In this document: positions 28,663 to 37,036 of the stretch, in pieces
Layout: each line of letters starts with the position of its first letter
How positions within the stretch are numbered: position 1 is the first letter of the stretch
Source of the DNA: Verrucomicrobiota bacterium
Lineage (GTDB): Bacteria > Verrucomicrobiota > Verrucomicrobiia > Limisphaerales > PALSA-1396
DNA: 49,129 nt
Assembly (NCBI GenBank): GCA_016200005.1
Contig: JACQFP010000035.1
Coordinates: forward strand, 1 to 49,129
Reading direction: 5' to 3'
Translations under genes and position numbers: made by a program
Notes under the pieces: generated by a model
What the model saw: the letters and a program-made list of their open reading frames with translations, nothing else
The model's database searches: none
Told to the model about the DNA's origin: nothing

Positions 28663-30006
28663 CTAAAATCCGGTGGCAAATTGCAGCAGTATGGCGTCGT
28701 GACGTTCAGCGTTGGAGCCGTTTTGATGGTCAAGCTCGTACGCCACTTTGACCACAGTACTTGGCCCGAGCCAATAATCCAACCCCATGCTCAAGCGTTG
28801 TTCATCGACGCCGGTTGGTGTTTTGGCCTGGTTCAACATGTCATAGCGAAGAACCGGTTCCAAGTTCTTGAGGATGTTGTTTTCGAATCGCGACGGACGA
28901 AAAGCCAGTTGAACATAACCCCCATCGCGGTTGTTGTTGAAGCGGAACGGGCCGCCAATGGTGCCGGCGGGGTCATAGGTGAAACGGTCAATGTGAGACC
29001 AGACCCATTGCGCTTTCAAGTTTACGATACCTTTGAGCGCCACCGACTCGCGAACATAGCTCAGATCCACAGATTGAAGGAAAGCATTAACGGTCCCGCC
29101 ACTACCCGGCGGCGACACGTCCGAGAACTGAAGTCCGTAACCGATTTCCAATTCTGGAATCGGGAAAAATCCGATCCGCCCGCCGACGGCAACATGCTTT
29201 CCAACGTTGTCGAAGTTGTCATATTCAAGCGTCCCGAGGTCGGTTGCGCTGATGCTGGTCGGGTCCACGTTAAGCTCCGGAGCATTGGCAGCATAAATCG
29301 CATAACCAAACTTAGTGGGTCCCACAGGAATCCCACCGCGAATTTGCAACCCCACTTCGGCTTCTGGAAGCAACCCGTCATAGACGGCAAGCGGTTTGTC
29401 GGGAAACTTGTTGACCCAGCCCATGTGTTGGCGCTCAACGAAGTAATCCATCGGGTTTAGAAATTTTCCGGCGCCGATCGTCATGTAATCGTTCAACAGA
29501 TAAGAAATCTGCGCCATCTCCAAGGCCAGGCTAGTGTCGTGACCTTCCAGTTCGGCTTCAAATTCTCCTTCAAAGAGGAGCCGGTCGCTCAGTTTCCAAA
29601 GGAAGATGGGATTGAAGGTTGCCGAGAAAAAGTTATTGCCACCGTTATTCTGGGCAGTGAATCCAGCAGTGCCGTACCCAGCCAAAAGGAGTTTGGTCGA
29701 GCCCGGAAAAGAATCTTTGGCCATTTGCTTAACGTCCTTCAATCGCTTGTCGATATCATCCAACGCCTGGTCGGTTTCGGTTTGCTGTGCTGAATCTTTT
29801 TTCAATGACTCCTCGACTTTGGCTTTGAAAGCTTTCATCTCCTTCATCTCTTCAAGGAGCTTCTGGTGCTCGTCGAGCATCTTTTGATACTGCTCCTTGG
29901 GAATGGTGATGACCTCCTTGTTTGCGTTTTGATCCTGGGCGTAAGCCCCACTGATTGCCGCTACCAGAATTAATATGCCAATTCCACCCATCGTCATTTT
30001 CATCAT
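28663..30006 (-). CDS. Outer-membrane beta-barrel (porin-like) protein with coiled coil
   Basis: This 447-residue protein has a signal peptide (IGILILVAAISGAYAQ), then about 75 residues of Lys/Glu-rich coiled coil (YQKMLDEHQKLLEEMKEMKAF...). The rest alternates amphipathic strands ending with the outer-membrane assembly signature, F at the C-terminus (ILLQFATGF). It resembles phosphate-selective-porin-like barrels of 14-18 strands. Its ATG overlaps the TGA of the remnant cytochrome frame (30003-30006, ATGA), which suggests translational coupling to the genes before it. The cytochromes on both sides suggest an outer-membrane redox or transport role, which is inference. Confidence 0.83.
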   Translation of the reverse strand: MMKMTMGGIGILILVAAISGAYAQDQNANKEVITIPKEQYQKMLDEHQKLLEEMKEMKAFKAKVEESLKKDSAQQTETDQALDDIDKRLKDVKQMAKDSFPGSTKLLLAGYGTAGFTAQNNGGNNFFSATFNPIFLWKLSDRLLFEGEFEAELEGHDTSLALEMAQISYLLNDYMTIGAGKFLNPMDYFVERQHMGWVNKFPDKPLAVYDGLLPEAEVGLQIRGGIPVGPTKFGYAIYAANAPELNVDPTSISATDLGTLEYDNFDNVGKHVAVGGRIGFFPIPELEIGYGLQFSDVSPPGSGGTVNAFLQSVDLSYVRESVALKGIVNLKAQWVWSHIDRFTYDPAGTIGGPFRFNNNRDGGYVQLAFRPSRFENNILKNLEPVLRYDMLNQAKTPTGVDEQRLSMGLDYWLGPSTVVKVAYELDHQNGSNAERHDAILLQFATGF

Positions 30007-30212
30007 TGGTTGTCTCCGGTTTTTGCGACTTGGTTTGTTTGCGCTAGTTCGTTAGTTTTTGCCACTTCGATTGTTGTGGCCTCTCCCGACGCTAGCGTGC
30101 GGACGTAATTGATAGTCCGCCACCGCTGGTCTTCCGTGTATGCCTCCTGAAAGGCTGGCATCGGACTGTTTGCTTCGAGATATTCCCAAAGAATTGCCCC
30201 GCCGTCCAGCTT
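30003..30212 (-). pseudogene. Truncated duplicate of a cytochrome c C-terminus
   Basis: After the stop of the cytochrome gene and a second in-frame TAA, the same frame stays open for 69 codons and reads LDGGAILWEYLEANSPMPAF, then EDQRWRTINYVRTLAS. The full gene upstream ends PDGAIFWKISEGNSPMPTFG, then EEQRWLVVTYVRTLAP. The resemblance covers about 45 residues and lacks the haem motif. The fragment's TGA overlaps the ATG of the porin gene. It looks like a decayed tandem duplication whose 3' end still serves translational coupling. Confidence 0.82.
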
Positions 30213-30218
30213 TTATTG

Positions 30219-30704
30219 TTATTCGGCTTTAGCCGTCGCCATCGTTTGCGGAGCCAGCGTGCGAACATACGTCACAACCAGCCAACGCTGTTCCTCAGTC
30301 AATGCTTCCCCGAAAGTGGGCATCGGACTGTTGCCCTCGGATATCTTCCAAAAAATTGCCCCGTCGGGCTGCTGCCGCATTCGGGGGTCTGACAGGTTGC
30401 CGGGCCGGATCTTCACGCCATTACGCTCCAGGGAGACGGCTGCGGGACCATCCCCTTTTCCCGCCGGACCATGGCACGCCAGACATGCCGCAATGAAAAG
30501 TTGCTTTCCCTGCGCTACCGTTTGTTCATTGGCGGGGATAGGATTCACTTTGCGTGCCGCCCGGGCCGGGGCGGTCCACGTGTTCGTGGCTGTTTTCAAA
30601 GCATCTTGCGCCGAAGCGGTCGTGAGAACCAAGCTGGCCACCACAATCGCTACAACACTCACCGCCAGCTTCATATATTGGAACGATTTGTTTTGCACAT
30701 TCAT
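30219..30704 (-). CDS. c-type cytochrome
   Basis: This 161-residue periplasmic monohaem cytochrome has a signal peptide (LAVSVVAIVVASLVLTTASAQ), the haem motif C74-LA-C77-H78 (CLACHGPAGKGDGPAA) and a Met ligand in NSPMPTF. The C-terminal helix EEQRWLVVTYVRTL is typical of cytochrome c class I domains. ATG 30704 has AGGAG six bases upstream, so the much longer in-frame opening, which would include repeat DNA, is rejected. It is the first gene of the cytochrome-porin-cytochrome set. Confidence 0.92.
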   Translation of the reverse strand: MNVQNKSFQYMKLAVSVVAIVVASLVLTTASAQDALKTATNTWTAPARAARKVNPIPANEQTVAQGKQLFIAACLACHGPAGKGDGPAAVSLERNGVKIRPGNLSDPRMRQQPDGAIFWKISEGNSPMPTFGEALTEEQRWLVVTYVRTLAPQTMATAKAE

Positions 30705-30884
30705 AAAGTACTCCTTGCACGGACCATGCCGTTTGACCCGCGAGCCAAAAGGTTTCCGTGAACGCAGCGAAGCGAAGCGAGGAGGTAGGCACAACTGGCA
30801 ATGAATCAAGGTGTTCCAACGAGAAGTTAAAATGAACCGCACGACTGCTGCACGGACTGGAATCGTCGTAAGGGTTGGGGTTTT

Positions 30885-31061
30885 GTCACGAGGACGTGAC
30901 AGGCGGGAAGCCGGTTGTGGCCCTAGGGCGCTTTCTGGAGATCGCGGTTGGCGAGAAAATCCCCGCGGCAAAGCCGAATCGTGGGTAGTCACATCGGCGT
31001 GACAGCGCCGGCGGCAGATTCATGTCGATGTGACACGGTTTTAGCCTACATTTAGCCTACA
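30885..31061. repeat. GTCAC/GTGAC palindromes and an 11-bp tandem repeat
   Basis: This gap lies upstream of the cytochrome gene. GTCACGAGGACGTGAC (30885-30900) and GTCACATCGGCGTGAC (30988-31003) are two palindromes with the same arms, and CATGTCGATGTGAC at 31021-31034 is a looser one. TTTAGCCTACA occurs twice in tandem (31040-31050, 31051-31061). They may be operators for a regulator of the minus-strand cytochrome operon, or copies of a genome-wide repeat. The 30705-31125 gap has no gene. Confidence 0.7.
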
Positions 31062-31125
31062 TCATGCTGAGGACGCAGGTCAGAAACCGCGTGATTGAAT
31101 CGAGCACTGTGCGGACGATGTCCCT

Positions 31126-32535
31126 TCAAATGGCGGCTTTGATCTCTCCTGCGCGAAAGTCCGCCGGGTTCAACTCATGTTTCTTCAGCAGCCGATACAG
31201 CGTGCCGCGCGGCAATTGCGCCTCGCGAGAGGCGCAGGTGGCGTCGCCACGACAGGCGCTCAGAAGATTGCGCAAGTATTCTTTCTCGAAGGCCACCAAT
31301 CTCCGCTCGCGGAGCTGGAAAAATCCGCTGCCTTCCTTGGCGCGGGATTCGCCGGCGCGCGCAACGATCTCGTCGGGCAAATCTTCCAGCGCGATCACGG
31401 GTTTGTTGCCCATCGCCAGCGCGCGCTTCAGGACGTTCTGCAATTCGCGCACGTTGCCGGGCCAGGAGTAGCTCGTCAGCACCTCCAGCACTTCCGGGCT
31501 GAGGTCCACGGGCGCTTTCTCCAGTTCCTTCACGTAGCGATGGAGGAAATGATCCACCAGCAGCGGAATATCCTCCGTCCGTTCGCGCAACGCTGGCAAT
31601 TCAATGCGCGTGACGTTGATGCGGTGATAGAAGTCCATCCGGAAATGGCCCTGGCGGACTTCGTTCTCGAGGCCGAGCGAGGAAGCGGCGATGACGCGCA
31701 AATCGAGATCCGTTTCCTTCGTGCTGCCGACGCGGCGGATTTTCCGCTCCTGCAACACGCGCAGCAACTTGGCTTGCAGCCGCGGCGGAAGCTGGCTGAC
31801 TTCGTCGAGAAAGAAAGTTCCCTTGTTGGCGAACTCGAGCAACCCCAGGCTGCGCGTTTGCGCGCCCGTGAACGCGCCGCGTTCGTGCCCGAAGAATTCG
31901 CTCTCCATCAGCGCATCCGGAATCGCGCCGCAGTCCACAGGCACGAACGGCCCCTCCTTCCGCCGGCTGCGCTGATGAATCGCGCGGGCAACCAGTTCCT
32001 TGCCCGTGCCGGTTTCGCCGATGATGAGCACATCGAAATCGGTCTCGGCCACGCGCTGGATGTTCTGAAAGACTTTCTGCATCGCCAGACTCTTGCCGAT
32101 GATTTCGCCGAAGGCATAGGTGCGCTCGACCTGTCGCCGCAGCAAACGGTTTTCCTCGCGCAGCCACTTGCCTTCGAGCAGACGTTGCACCGTGGCCAGC
32201 AAGTCTTCGGGCAGAAATGGCTTGGCGATGTAATCCGCCGCGCCGAGCTTCATGCTCTCGACCGCCGTCTCGACGGTGGGAAAGGCGGTGATCATCAGCG
32301 CCGCCATCTGCGGGTCGTGTTGGCGGGCCAGGCGCAACAGCGCCACGCCGTCCACGCCCGGCATGCAGATGTCCGTGATCAAAAGATCGAAGCTCTCGCT
32401 CGCCACCCGTTCCGCCGCGCGCCGGCTTTGCTGTTCCAACACGATTTCGGTGTCGGGCAATTTCTTGAGCGTGTCGGCGCACACTTCGAGCATGCCTTCT
32501 TCATCGTCCACCACCAGAATGCGCGCCTTAGCCAT
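31126..32535 (-). CDS. Sigma-54-dependent response regulator (NtrC family)
   Basis: This 469-residue transcription activator has an N-terminal receiver domain (VVDDEE, phosphorylation site D55 in ITDICMPGVDG, TAF and K in AKPF). The central AAA+ domain has Walker A GETGTGKELVARAIH, the sigma-54 contact loop ERGAFTGA, Walker B FFLDEVSQLPP and WPGNVRELQN. A C-terminal Fis-type helix-turn-helix ends the protein (RGDATCASREAQLPRGTLYRLLKK). Its ATG 32535 overlaps the histidine kinase stop by 8 bp, so the two are coupled. It should activate sigma-54 promoters; none is obvious in the window. Confidence 0.95.
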   Translation of the reverse strand: MAKARILVVDDEEGMLEVCADTLKKLPDTEIVLEQQSRRAAERVASESFDLLITDICMPGVDGVALLRLARQHDPQMAALMITAFPTVETAVESMKLGAADYIAKPFLPEDLLATVQRLLEGKWLREENRLLRRQVERTYAFGEIIGKSLAMQKVFQNIQRVAETDFDVLIIGETGTGKELVARAIHQRSRRKEGPFVPVDCGAIPDALMESEFFGHERGAFTGAQTRSLGLLEFANKGTFFLDEVSQLPPRLQAKLLRVLQERKIRRVGSTKETDLDLRVIAASSLGLENEVRQGHFRMDFYHRINVTRIELPALRERTEDIPLLVDHFLHRYVKELEKAPVDLSPEVLEVLTSYSWPGNVRELQNVLKRALAMGNKPVIALEDLPDEIVARAGESRAKEGSGFFQLRERRLVAFEKEYLRNLLSACRGDATCASREAQLPRGTLYRLLKKHELNPADFRAGEIKAAI

Positions 32536-34573
32536 GCAGTGGCTCCTTCCTGGCGACCGCCTCCACCGGCAGCTTGATCGTGAAACGCGAGCCTCGCCCC
32601 AGCTCGCTCTTGACTTCGATTCCCCCGCCATGGCTACGCACGAGTCCCAGGCAAATCGAAAGGCCCAAACCCGTCCCGCGCCCTTCCTGTTTCGTGGTGA
32701 AAAACGGCTCAAAAATCCGATCGCGAATCGTTTCGGGAATGCCGACGCCCGTGTCTTCCACCGCCACGGCCACGGCCGCTTGGCCGTCCTGCAAAGCATC
32801 GCTGGCGGCCGAGACTTTCAAGCGACCGCCTTGGGGCATCGCATCGAGCGCGTTGAGGAAGAGATTCAAAAACACTTGTTCCAACTCCGACGCGTTGGCC
32901 TTCACCGGCGGCAGCGTTTCCGGAAGTTCGTCCTGAACGGCCACGCCGATCTCGCGCGCGTGTTGTTCGACCATCGCCAGAGACTTGCGAATGGGCTGGC
33001 GAAGATCAAGCCGGGCGCGGGTCGCCGGCGAGGGCCGGCAATACGAAAGCAACCCTTGCGCGATGCGCGCGACACGATTCGACAGGTCAGTGATTTTGCC
33101 CAACTCTTGCGCGATCTTGGGCGACATCTCCTCACGATGATCGCTAAGCAGCAGCCGCGCCTTGGCGCTGATGATCGCGATCGGGTTGTTGACTTCGTGC
33201 GCGACCTGCCCGGCCAGTTCGCCCACTGCCGCCAATTTCCCGGCCCGCATCATTTGCGTCTGGGTCTGCTTCTGTTGCGTGATGTCTTGTGCCAGTTCAA
33301 CGACCTGATGCACCTTTCCTGCCGCATCCACAAGCGGCGCGGAGGTGATCTGAAAGACATGCTGCTTGGTGTCCGGCTGGAAAAACTTGGACGGACAATT
33401 CCCCGCATCGAGGGTCAATTCCGTCACACGGATGCGGCCATCCTGCAAACACTGGCGCGCCGGGGAATCTTCTCGATCCAGGAGTTCGCATCCGGGGCAG
33501 ACCACGCTTTCCTGGGAGACAAACCACTCTTGCCAGCGATTGCTGGCCCAGCGCGGTCGCGAATCGGGATCGAGCACACGCAGGCCGGTGCCGGTGGTTT
33601 CCAGCGACCGTTCCAAAAGCTGGCGGTCGGCCAGGGCGCGGCCGGCCATCGCTTCGAGCCGCCGCTCATTCTCACGCAGGCGTTCGGCCAACGTGGTGAC
33701 GAAATAGGCTGTCAAAAAGAGGATCACAAACTGGAAGATCCCGGAACTGACGACGTAGAGGGTGTGGTGCGCAGGATGGAACCGCCCCGCAGGAGAATGT
33801 GGATAAAGCTCCAGCGTGTAGTGTCCCACCACCTCCGCCCATTCCGCCCAGATCAGCAGCGCGAACAGCAGGCTGCCGGTGGCCGCAATGCCGTAACACT
33901 GGCGCCGCGAGAGGAGAATGCCACCAATGATGACGTGGAAAACCATCATCGTCGAAAGCGCGTTCTCGACCCCGCCCGAAAATTGCAGGAGCACGGTCAG
34001 GATCACCAAATCGATATAGGCCTGGGCGATCAAGACAACGGGGACGCCGCGCTCCCACCGAATTAGCAGCACATAGAGAACGTTGATGACCGCGAGCGCG
34101 ACCACCGTCAGCACCAGCGGCCACCACACCTCCGCCGGAAGCCATTTCATGATTTTGACGGTGACGACCACGAGCAGCCCGGCGACCAACACCGCGATCC
34201 ACCGCATGGCAATAAACCATTGGGCGTAGGTCTTGGCCCGGTCTGCCTCGCTCAACCACGGGTGCTGGACCCACTCCTCCCCAACCGGCCCGACCGCCAG
34301 AAAACCCGGCGACGTCCGCAGAATCATCCAACCCACCACGCCAGCCACCAGCAGCGAAAAGAAAATCCCCCGCACCGTATGCACCACATGCCGCACCTCC
34401 ATGTCCACGCCCGTCAACCAGGTCCGCTCCACGATTTCAGCGAGACCGTACAGGAGCAGGGTAATGACGAGCGCCCAGAGCAGCGGCCGGACAAGACGGG
34501 CATAGCGCGGGTCAAGCCTCCCCTGAAACTTTCTCCGGTGGGCGGCTGTTCCGTTTGGCTTATTGGCACTCAT
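32528..34573 (-). CDS. Membrane sensor histidine kinase
   Basis: This 681-residue kinase has about eight hydrophobic helices (residues about 30-320) with conserved HxxH-like polar residues, then a PAS-type domain (about 340-445) rich in cysteines (VVCPGCELL, ARQCLQDG, GNCPSK), a HisKA domain with H459 in VAHEVNNPIAII, and an HATPase domain with NLFLNALDAMPQGG, VEDTGVGIP and GTGLGLSIC. The membrane part resembles the integral sensor domain of multi-helix kinases; the signal is unknown. ATG 34573 (MSANKPNG) is preferred over an in-frame TTG 23 codons earlier. It phosphorylates the overlapping NtrC-type regulator. Confidence 0.92.
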   Translation of the reverse strand: MSANKPNGTAAHRRKFQGRLDPRYARLVRPLLWALVITLLLYGLAEIVERTWLTGVDMEVRHVVHTVRGIFFSLLVAGVVGWMILRTSPGFLAVGPVGEEWVQHPWLSEADRAKTYAQWFIAMRWIAVLVAGLLVVVTVKIMKWLPAEVWWPLVLTVVALAVINVLYVLLIRWERGVPVVLIAQAYIDLVILTVLLQFSGGVENALSTMMVFHVIIGGILLSRRQCYGIAATGSLLFALLIWAEWAEVVGHYTLELYPHSPAGRFHPAHHTLYVVSSGIFQFVILFLTAYFVTTLAERLRENERRLEAMAGRALADRQLLERSLETTGTGLRVLDPDSRPRWASNRWQEWFVSQESVVCPGCELLDREDSPARQCLQDGRIRVTELTLDAGNCPSKFFQPDTKQHVFQITSAPLVDAAGKVHQVVELAQDITQQKQTQTQMMRAGKLAAVGELAGQVAHEVNNPIAIISAKARLLLSDHREEMSPKIAQELGKITDLSNRVARIAQGLLSYCRPSPATRARLDLRQPIRKSLAMVEQHAREIGVAVQDELPETLPPVKANASELEQVFLNLFLNALDAMPQGGRLKVSAASDALQDGQAAVAVAVEDTGVGIPETIRDRIFEPFFTTKQEGRGTGLGLSICLGLVRSHGGGIEVKSELGRGSRFTIKLPVEAVARKEPLHG

Positions 34574-35117
34574 AACAGTCAAGCCCGTCTGCTTCGGCAG
34601 TTCGCATGGATGATTACTGCTCCATACAAGGCGAGCCGTCAAGCGACGACACCATCCATGTGGCTTTCAAAACCGACCCGTTGGCGCTTCCCCATCGGGT
34701 GACATCGGACGCTGAAGACCAATACGGCGTGAACCAGAAACGAATCGCGCCCGCATCAAACGCCAGGTTCGTGTGTCCGGCGGAATTCACGGCAGGTACG
34801 ATGAAAGGCGCGACCAGTTCGCCGGCTTATTGGAGGGCGTAATCCTTCAAACGCAACGAAAAAGCCGTTGATAATGACAACGACTAAATCCCAATGGCCG
34901 TTGACGGTCGAGGCGAGCGAGCTTTTATCTGAGATGAGGGGTTGCGAGAAGCAACAAGAGCATAAGGCAAATCCACAGCTCACCTCGCCTCCAAGTCTTG
35001 AGACTTGGAGTTTGGCGCTTTTCTGGATGTTGGCCCCTTTCACCAAATGCCTTTTGCTTTGACAACGTTGCACAAAGGTTGTGGCATGACGCGCATCGCA
35101 AAGCAAAAAAAAGTCAC
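34574..35117. other. Non-coding region between kinase and oxidoreductase genes
   Basis: This is a divergent gap of about 540 bp. Short open frames exist but none resembles a protein. The only clear structure is the palindrome at 34989-35010. The oxidoreductase ATG follows at 35118 after an A-rich stretch (about 35100-35113). Confidence 0.45.
34989..35010. repeat. Perfect palindrome CTCCAAGTCT/AGACTTGGAG
   Basis: Ten-base arms CTCCAAGTCT (34989-34998) and AGACTTGGAG (35001-35010) are exact inverted repeats around TG. The flank AGTTTGGCGCTTTT follows. Its motif resembles the CTTGGAGTTTGGAGC repeats at 43528-43662. It lies about 110 bp upstream of the oxidoreductase start. Confidence 0.75.
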
Positions 35118-36146
35118 ATGAAGAAATACAACGTTGGCATCATCGGTTACGGTTGGGTGGCGGGTGCGCATATCGCAGCCATCAACGCCACGTCCTGCGC
35201 CAAGGTCACCGCCGTTTGTTCCTCGCGGAAACTCGATGCCGCCCAACTCAAGCAGCACGGCGGCAAGATTACCTGCTACACCGATCTCAAAAGGATGCTC
35301 GCCAATCCTGACATACACGTCGTTTCAATTTGCAGCTATCCGTACGACCACGCCACCCACGCGATGGCCGCAGCGGCGGCGGGCAAGCATCTGATCATTG
35401 AAAAGCCGCTGGCATTGAGTTGGGAAGATTGTCTCGCCGTTCAAGCGGCGGTGAAAAGCGCCGGGGTCAAGGCCTGCGTCTGCTTTGAGTGCCGTTTCTC
35501 CAGCCAGTTCCAAACCATCAAAGACGTGATCGATCGCGGCCTGCTTGGCCGGATTCATTACGGCGAGGTGGATTATTATCACGGCATCGGGCCGTGGTAT
35601 GGACAGTATCGTTGGAACACGAAGAAGAACGCGGGAGGAAGCAGCTTATTGTCGGCCGGCTGCCACGCGCTCGATGCGCTGCTGCTCTGCATGGGCAACG
35701 ACGTCGAGACCGTGAGCAGCTATTCAACTTCGTCGTCGAACAAGGACTTCGCGGCCTATGAGTATCCGACCACCAGCGTGACCATTTTGAAATTCAAGGA
35801 CGGCCGGGTCGGCAAGGTCGCATCGGTCATCGACTGTTTGCAGCCGTATTATTTTCATGTTCATCTGGTGGGCAGCGAAGGCAGTTTGCTCGACAATAAA
35901 TTCTATTCAACGCGTCAGCCCGGCCTCGATAAAGCGAAGTGGACCGAACTGCCGATGAAGCTGCTGGATTCCGGCGATGTCTCCGACCATCCATATCAGA
36001 CGCAATTCGAGACGTTCTTTCAGGCCCTCGATAAGGGAAAGGAAATGTCGCTGACGAGTCTGACCGACGCTTTGTATTCACACGACGTCCTCTTTGCCGC
36101 CGACCGCTCTGCCGCTCTGCACGCACAGAAAAAGCACCCGAAGTGA
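35118..36146 (+). CDS. Gfo/Idh/MocA-family oxidoreductase
   Basis: This 342-residue NAD(P)-dependent dehydrogenase of sugars or inositols begins with a Rossmann motif NVGIIGYGWVAGAHIAAI. It has the family signature EKPLALSWEDC (the catalytic-site EKP) and the C-terminal substrate domain with CFECRFSSQFQTIKD, GSSLLSAGCHALDALL (with the conserved H) and a beta-sheet core. The substrate is not readable from sequence. ATG 35118 is chosen because the Rossmann motif begins right after it. It precedes a PIG-L deacetylase by 28 bp, a linkage that suggests amino-sugar metabolism. Confidence 0.92.
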   Translation: MKKYNVGIIGYGWVAGAHIAAINATSCAKVTAVCSSRKLDAAQLKQHGGKITCYTDLKRMLANPDIHVVSICSYPYDHATHAMAAAAAGKHLIIEKPLALSWEDCLAVQAAVKSAGVKACVCFECRFSSQFQTIKDVIDRGLLGRIHYGEVDYYHGIGPWYGQYRWNTKKNAGGSSLLSAGCHALDALLLCMGNDVETVSSYSTSSSNKDFAAYEYPTTSVTILKFKDGRVGKVASVIDCLQPYYFHVHLVGSEGSLLDNKFYSTRQPGLDKAKWTELPMKLLDSGDVSDHPYQTQFETFFQALDKGKEMSLTSLTDALYSHDVLFAADRSAALHAQKKHPK

Positions 36147-36174
36147 TGAAACGCAGCGCCCAAAGGTAACGGTC

Positions 36175-37017
36175 GTGTCTGCAAAATCGCAAATCACAAA
36201 TCGCATTTCGCAGGTCGCCCTGGCTGTTGGCGCTCACCCGGACGACATCGAGTTTTACATGGCCGGGACGCTCGTGTTGCTCCAGCGCGCGGGCTGGGCG
36301 ACGCATTATTTGAACGTCGCCAACGGCTGTTGCGGCAGCGTGCAGTATGACGCCCGGAAGACCCGCATCGTCCGCCGCGCCGAAGCGAAAAACGCTGCGA
36401 AAGTCCTAGGCGCACACTTCCATGAGAGCTTCTGCAACGACCTCGAAATCCTTTACGATCTGAAACTCGTGCGCCGGCTCGCCGCCGTCATCCGCGAGGT
36501 GAAGCCGAACATTGTCCTCACGCACTCGCCGGTGGACTACATGGAAGACCACACCAACACGAGCCGGTTGGCCGCCACCGCCGCGTTTGCGCACGCCATG
36601 CCGAATTTTCGTTCAGCGCCGCCGCGCCCGACCGCCGAATACGATGTGACGGTTTATCACGCCATGCCGCACAGCCTGCGCGACCCGCTACGCCGGCTCG
36701 TTGTGCCGGGCGCGTTTGTGAACACGGCGTCTGTGCAAGAAATCAAACGGGCCGCGCTCGCTGAACACAAAAGCCAGCAAAACTGGCTCGACGTGAGCCA
36801 GGGACTGAATTCTATAGGCGACAAGATCGACGAGATGGCACTCGCGGTTGGCAAGCTCTCGAAGAAATTCAAGTTCGCCGAAGGCTGGCGGCGGCATTTG
36901 CATTACGGTTTCAGCGCTACGGAGGTTGATCCACTGCGCGAAGTACTGGGAAAGAATTACCTGGTGAACAAGACTTACGAACGGGAGTCTAAGTCGAGCT
37001 TGTTGAGACCTCGTTGA
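36175..37017 (+). CDS. PIG-L-family deacetylase
   Basis: This 280-residue zinc-dependent de-N-acetylase carries the metal motif AHPDD (H21, D23, D24) and a later HxxH-type segment (DHTNTSRLAA), typical of LmbE/PIG-L proteins that remove acetyl groups from N-acetylglucosamine conjugates. GTG 36175 is chosen; a start further upstream would overlap the oxidoreductase stop. The first dozen codons lie on the ATCGCAAATCACAAATCGCA repeat, so the N-terminus SQITNRIS is repeat-derived. It is followed 19 bp later by the phosphatase gene. Confidence 0.88.
   Translation: MSAKSQITNRISQVALAVGAHPDDIEFYMAGTLVLLQRAGWATHYLNVANGCCGSVQYDARKTRIVRRAEAKNAAKVLGAHFHESFCNDLEILYDLKLVRRLAAVIREVKPNIVLTHSPVDYMEDHTNTSRLAATAAFAHAMPNFRSAPPRPTAEYDVTVYHAMPHSLRDPLRRLVVPGAFVNTASVQEIKRAALAEHKSQQNWLDVSQGLNSIGDKIDEMALAVGKLSKKFKFAEGWRRHLHYGFSATEVDPLREVLGKNYLVNKTYERESKSSLLRPR
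36189..36205. repeat. GCAAATCACAAATCGCA repeat at the deacetylase start
   Basis: This 17-mer on the plus strand matches 26800-26816 (GCAAATTACAAATCGCA) at 16 of 17 positions. There the same strand encodes, in antisense, the signal peptide of the minus-strand secreted protein. Two occurrences near gene starts in 10 kb suggest a dispersed short repeat. Confidence 0.6.
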
Positions 37018-37036
37018 CTTTCGATGCAATCTGAAC

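Noticed and set aside
31177-32577. 466-codon open frame opposite the sigma-54 regulator
   Set aside because: It is an antisense shadow in a GC-rich gene, dominated by Arg, His, Ala and Gln without recognisable folds.
34606-34842. Possible 78-codon plus-strand protein before the oxidoreductase
   Set aside because: No ribosome-binding site, no domain and low-complexity polar composition; it is more likely intergenic.
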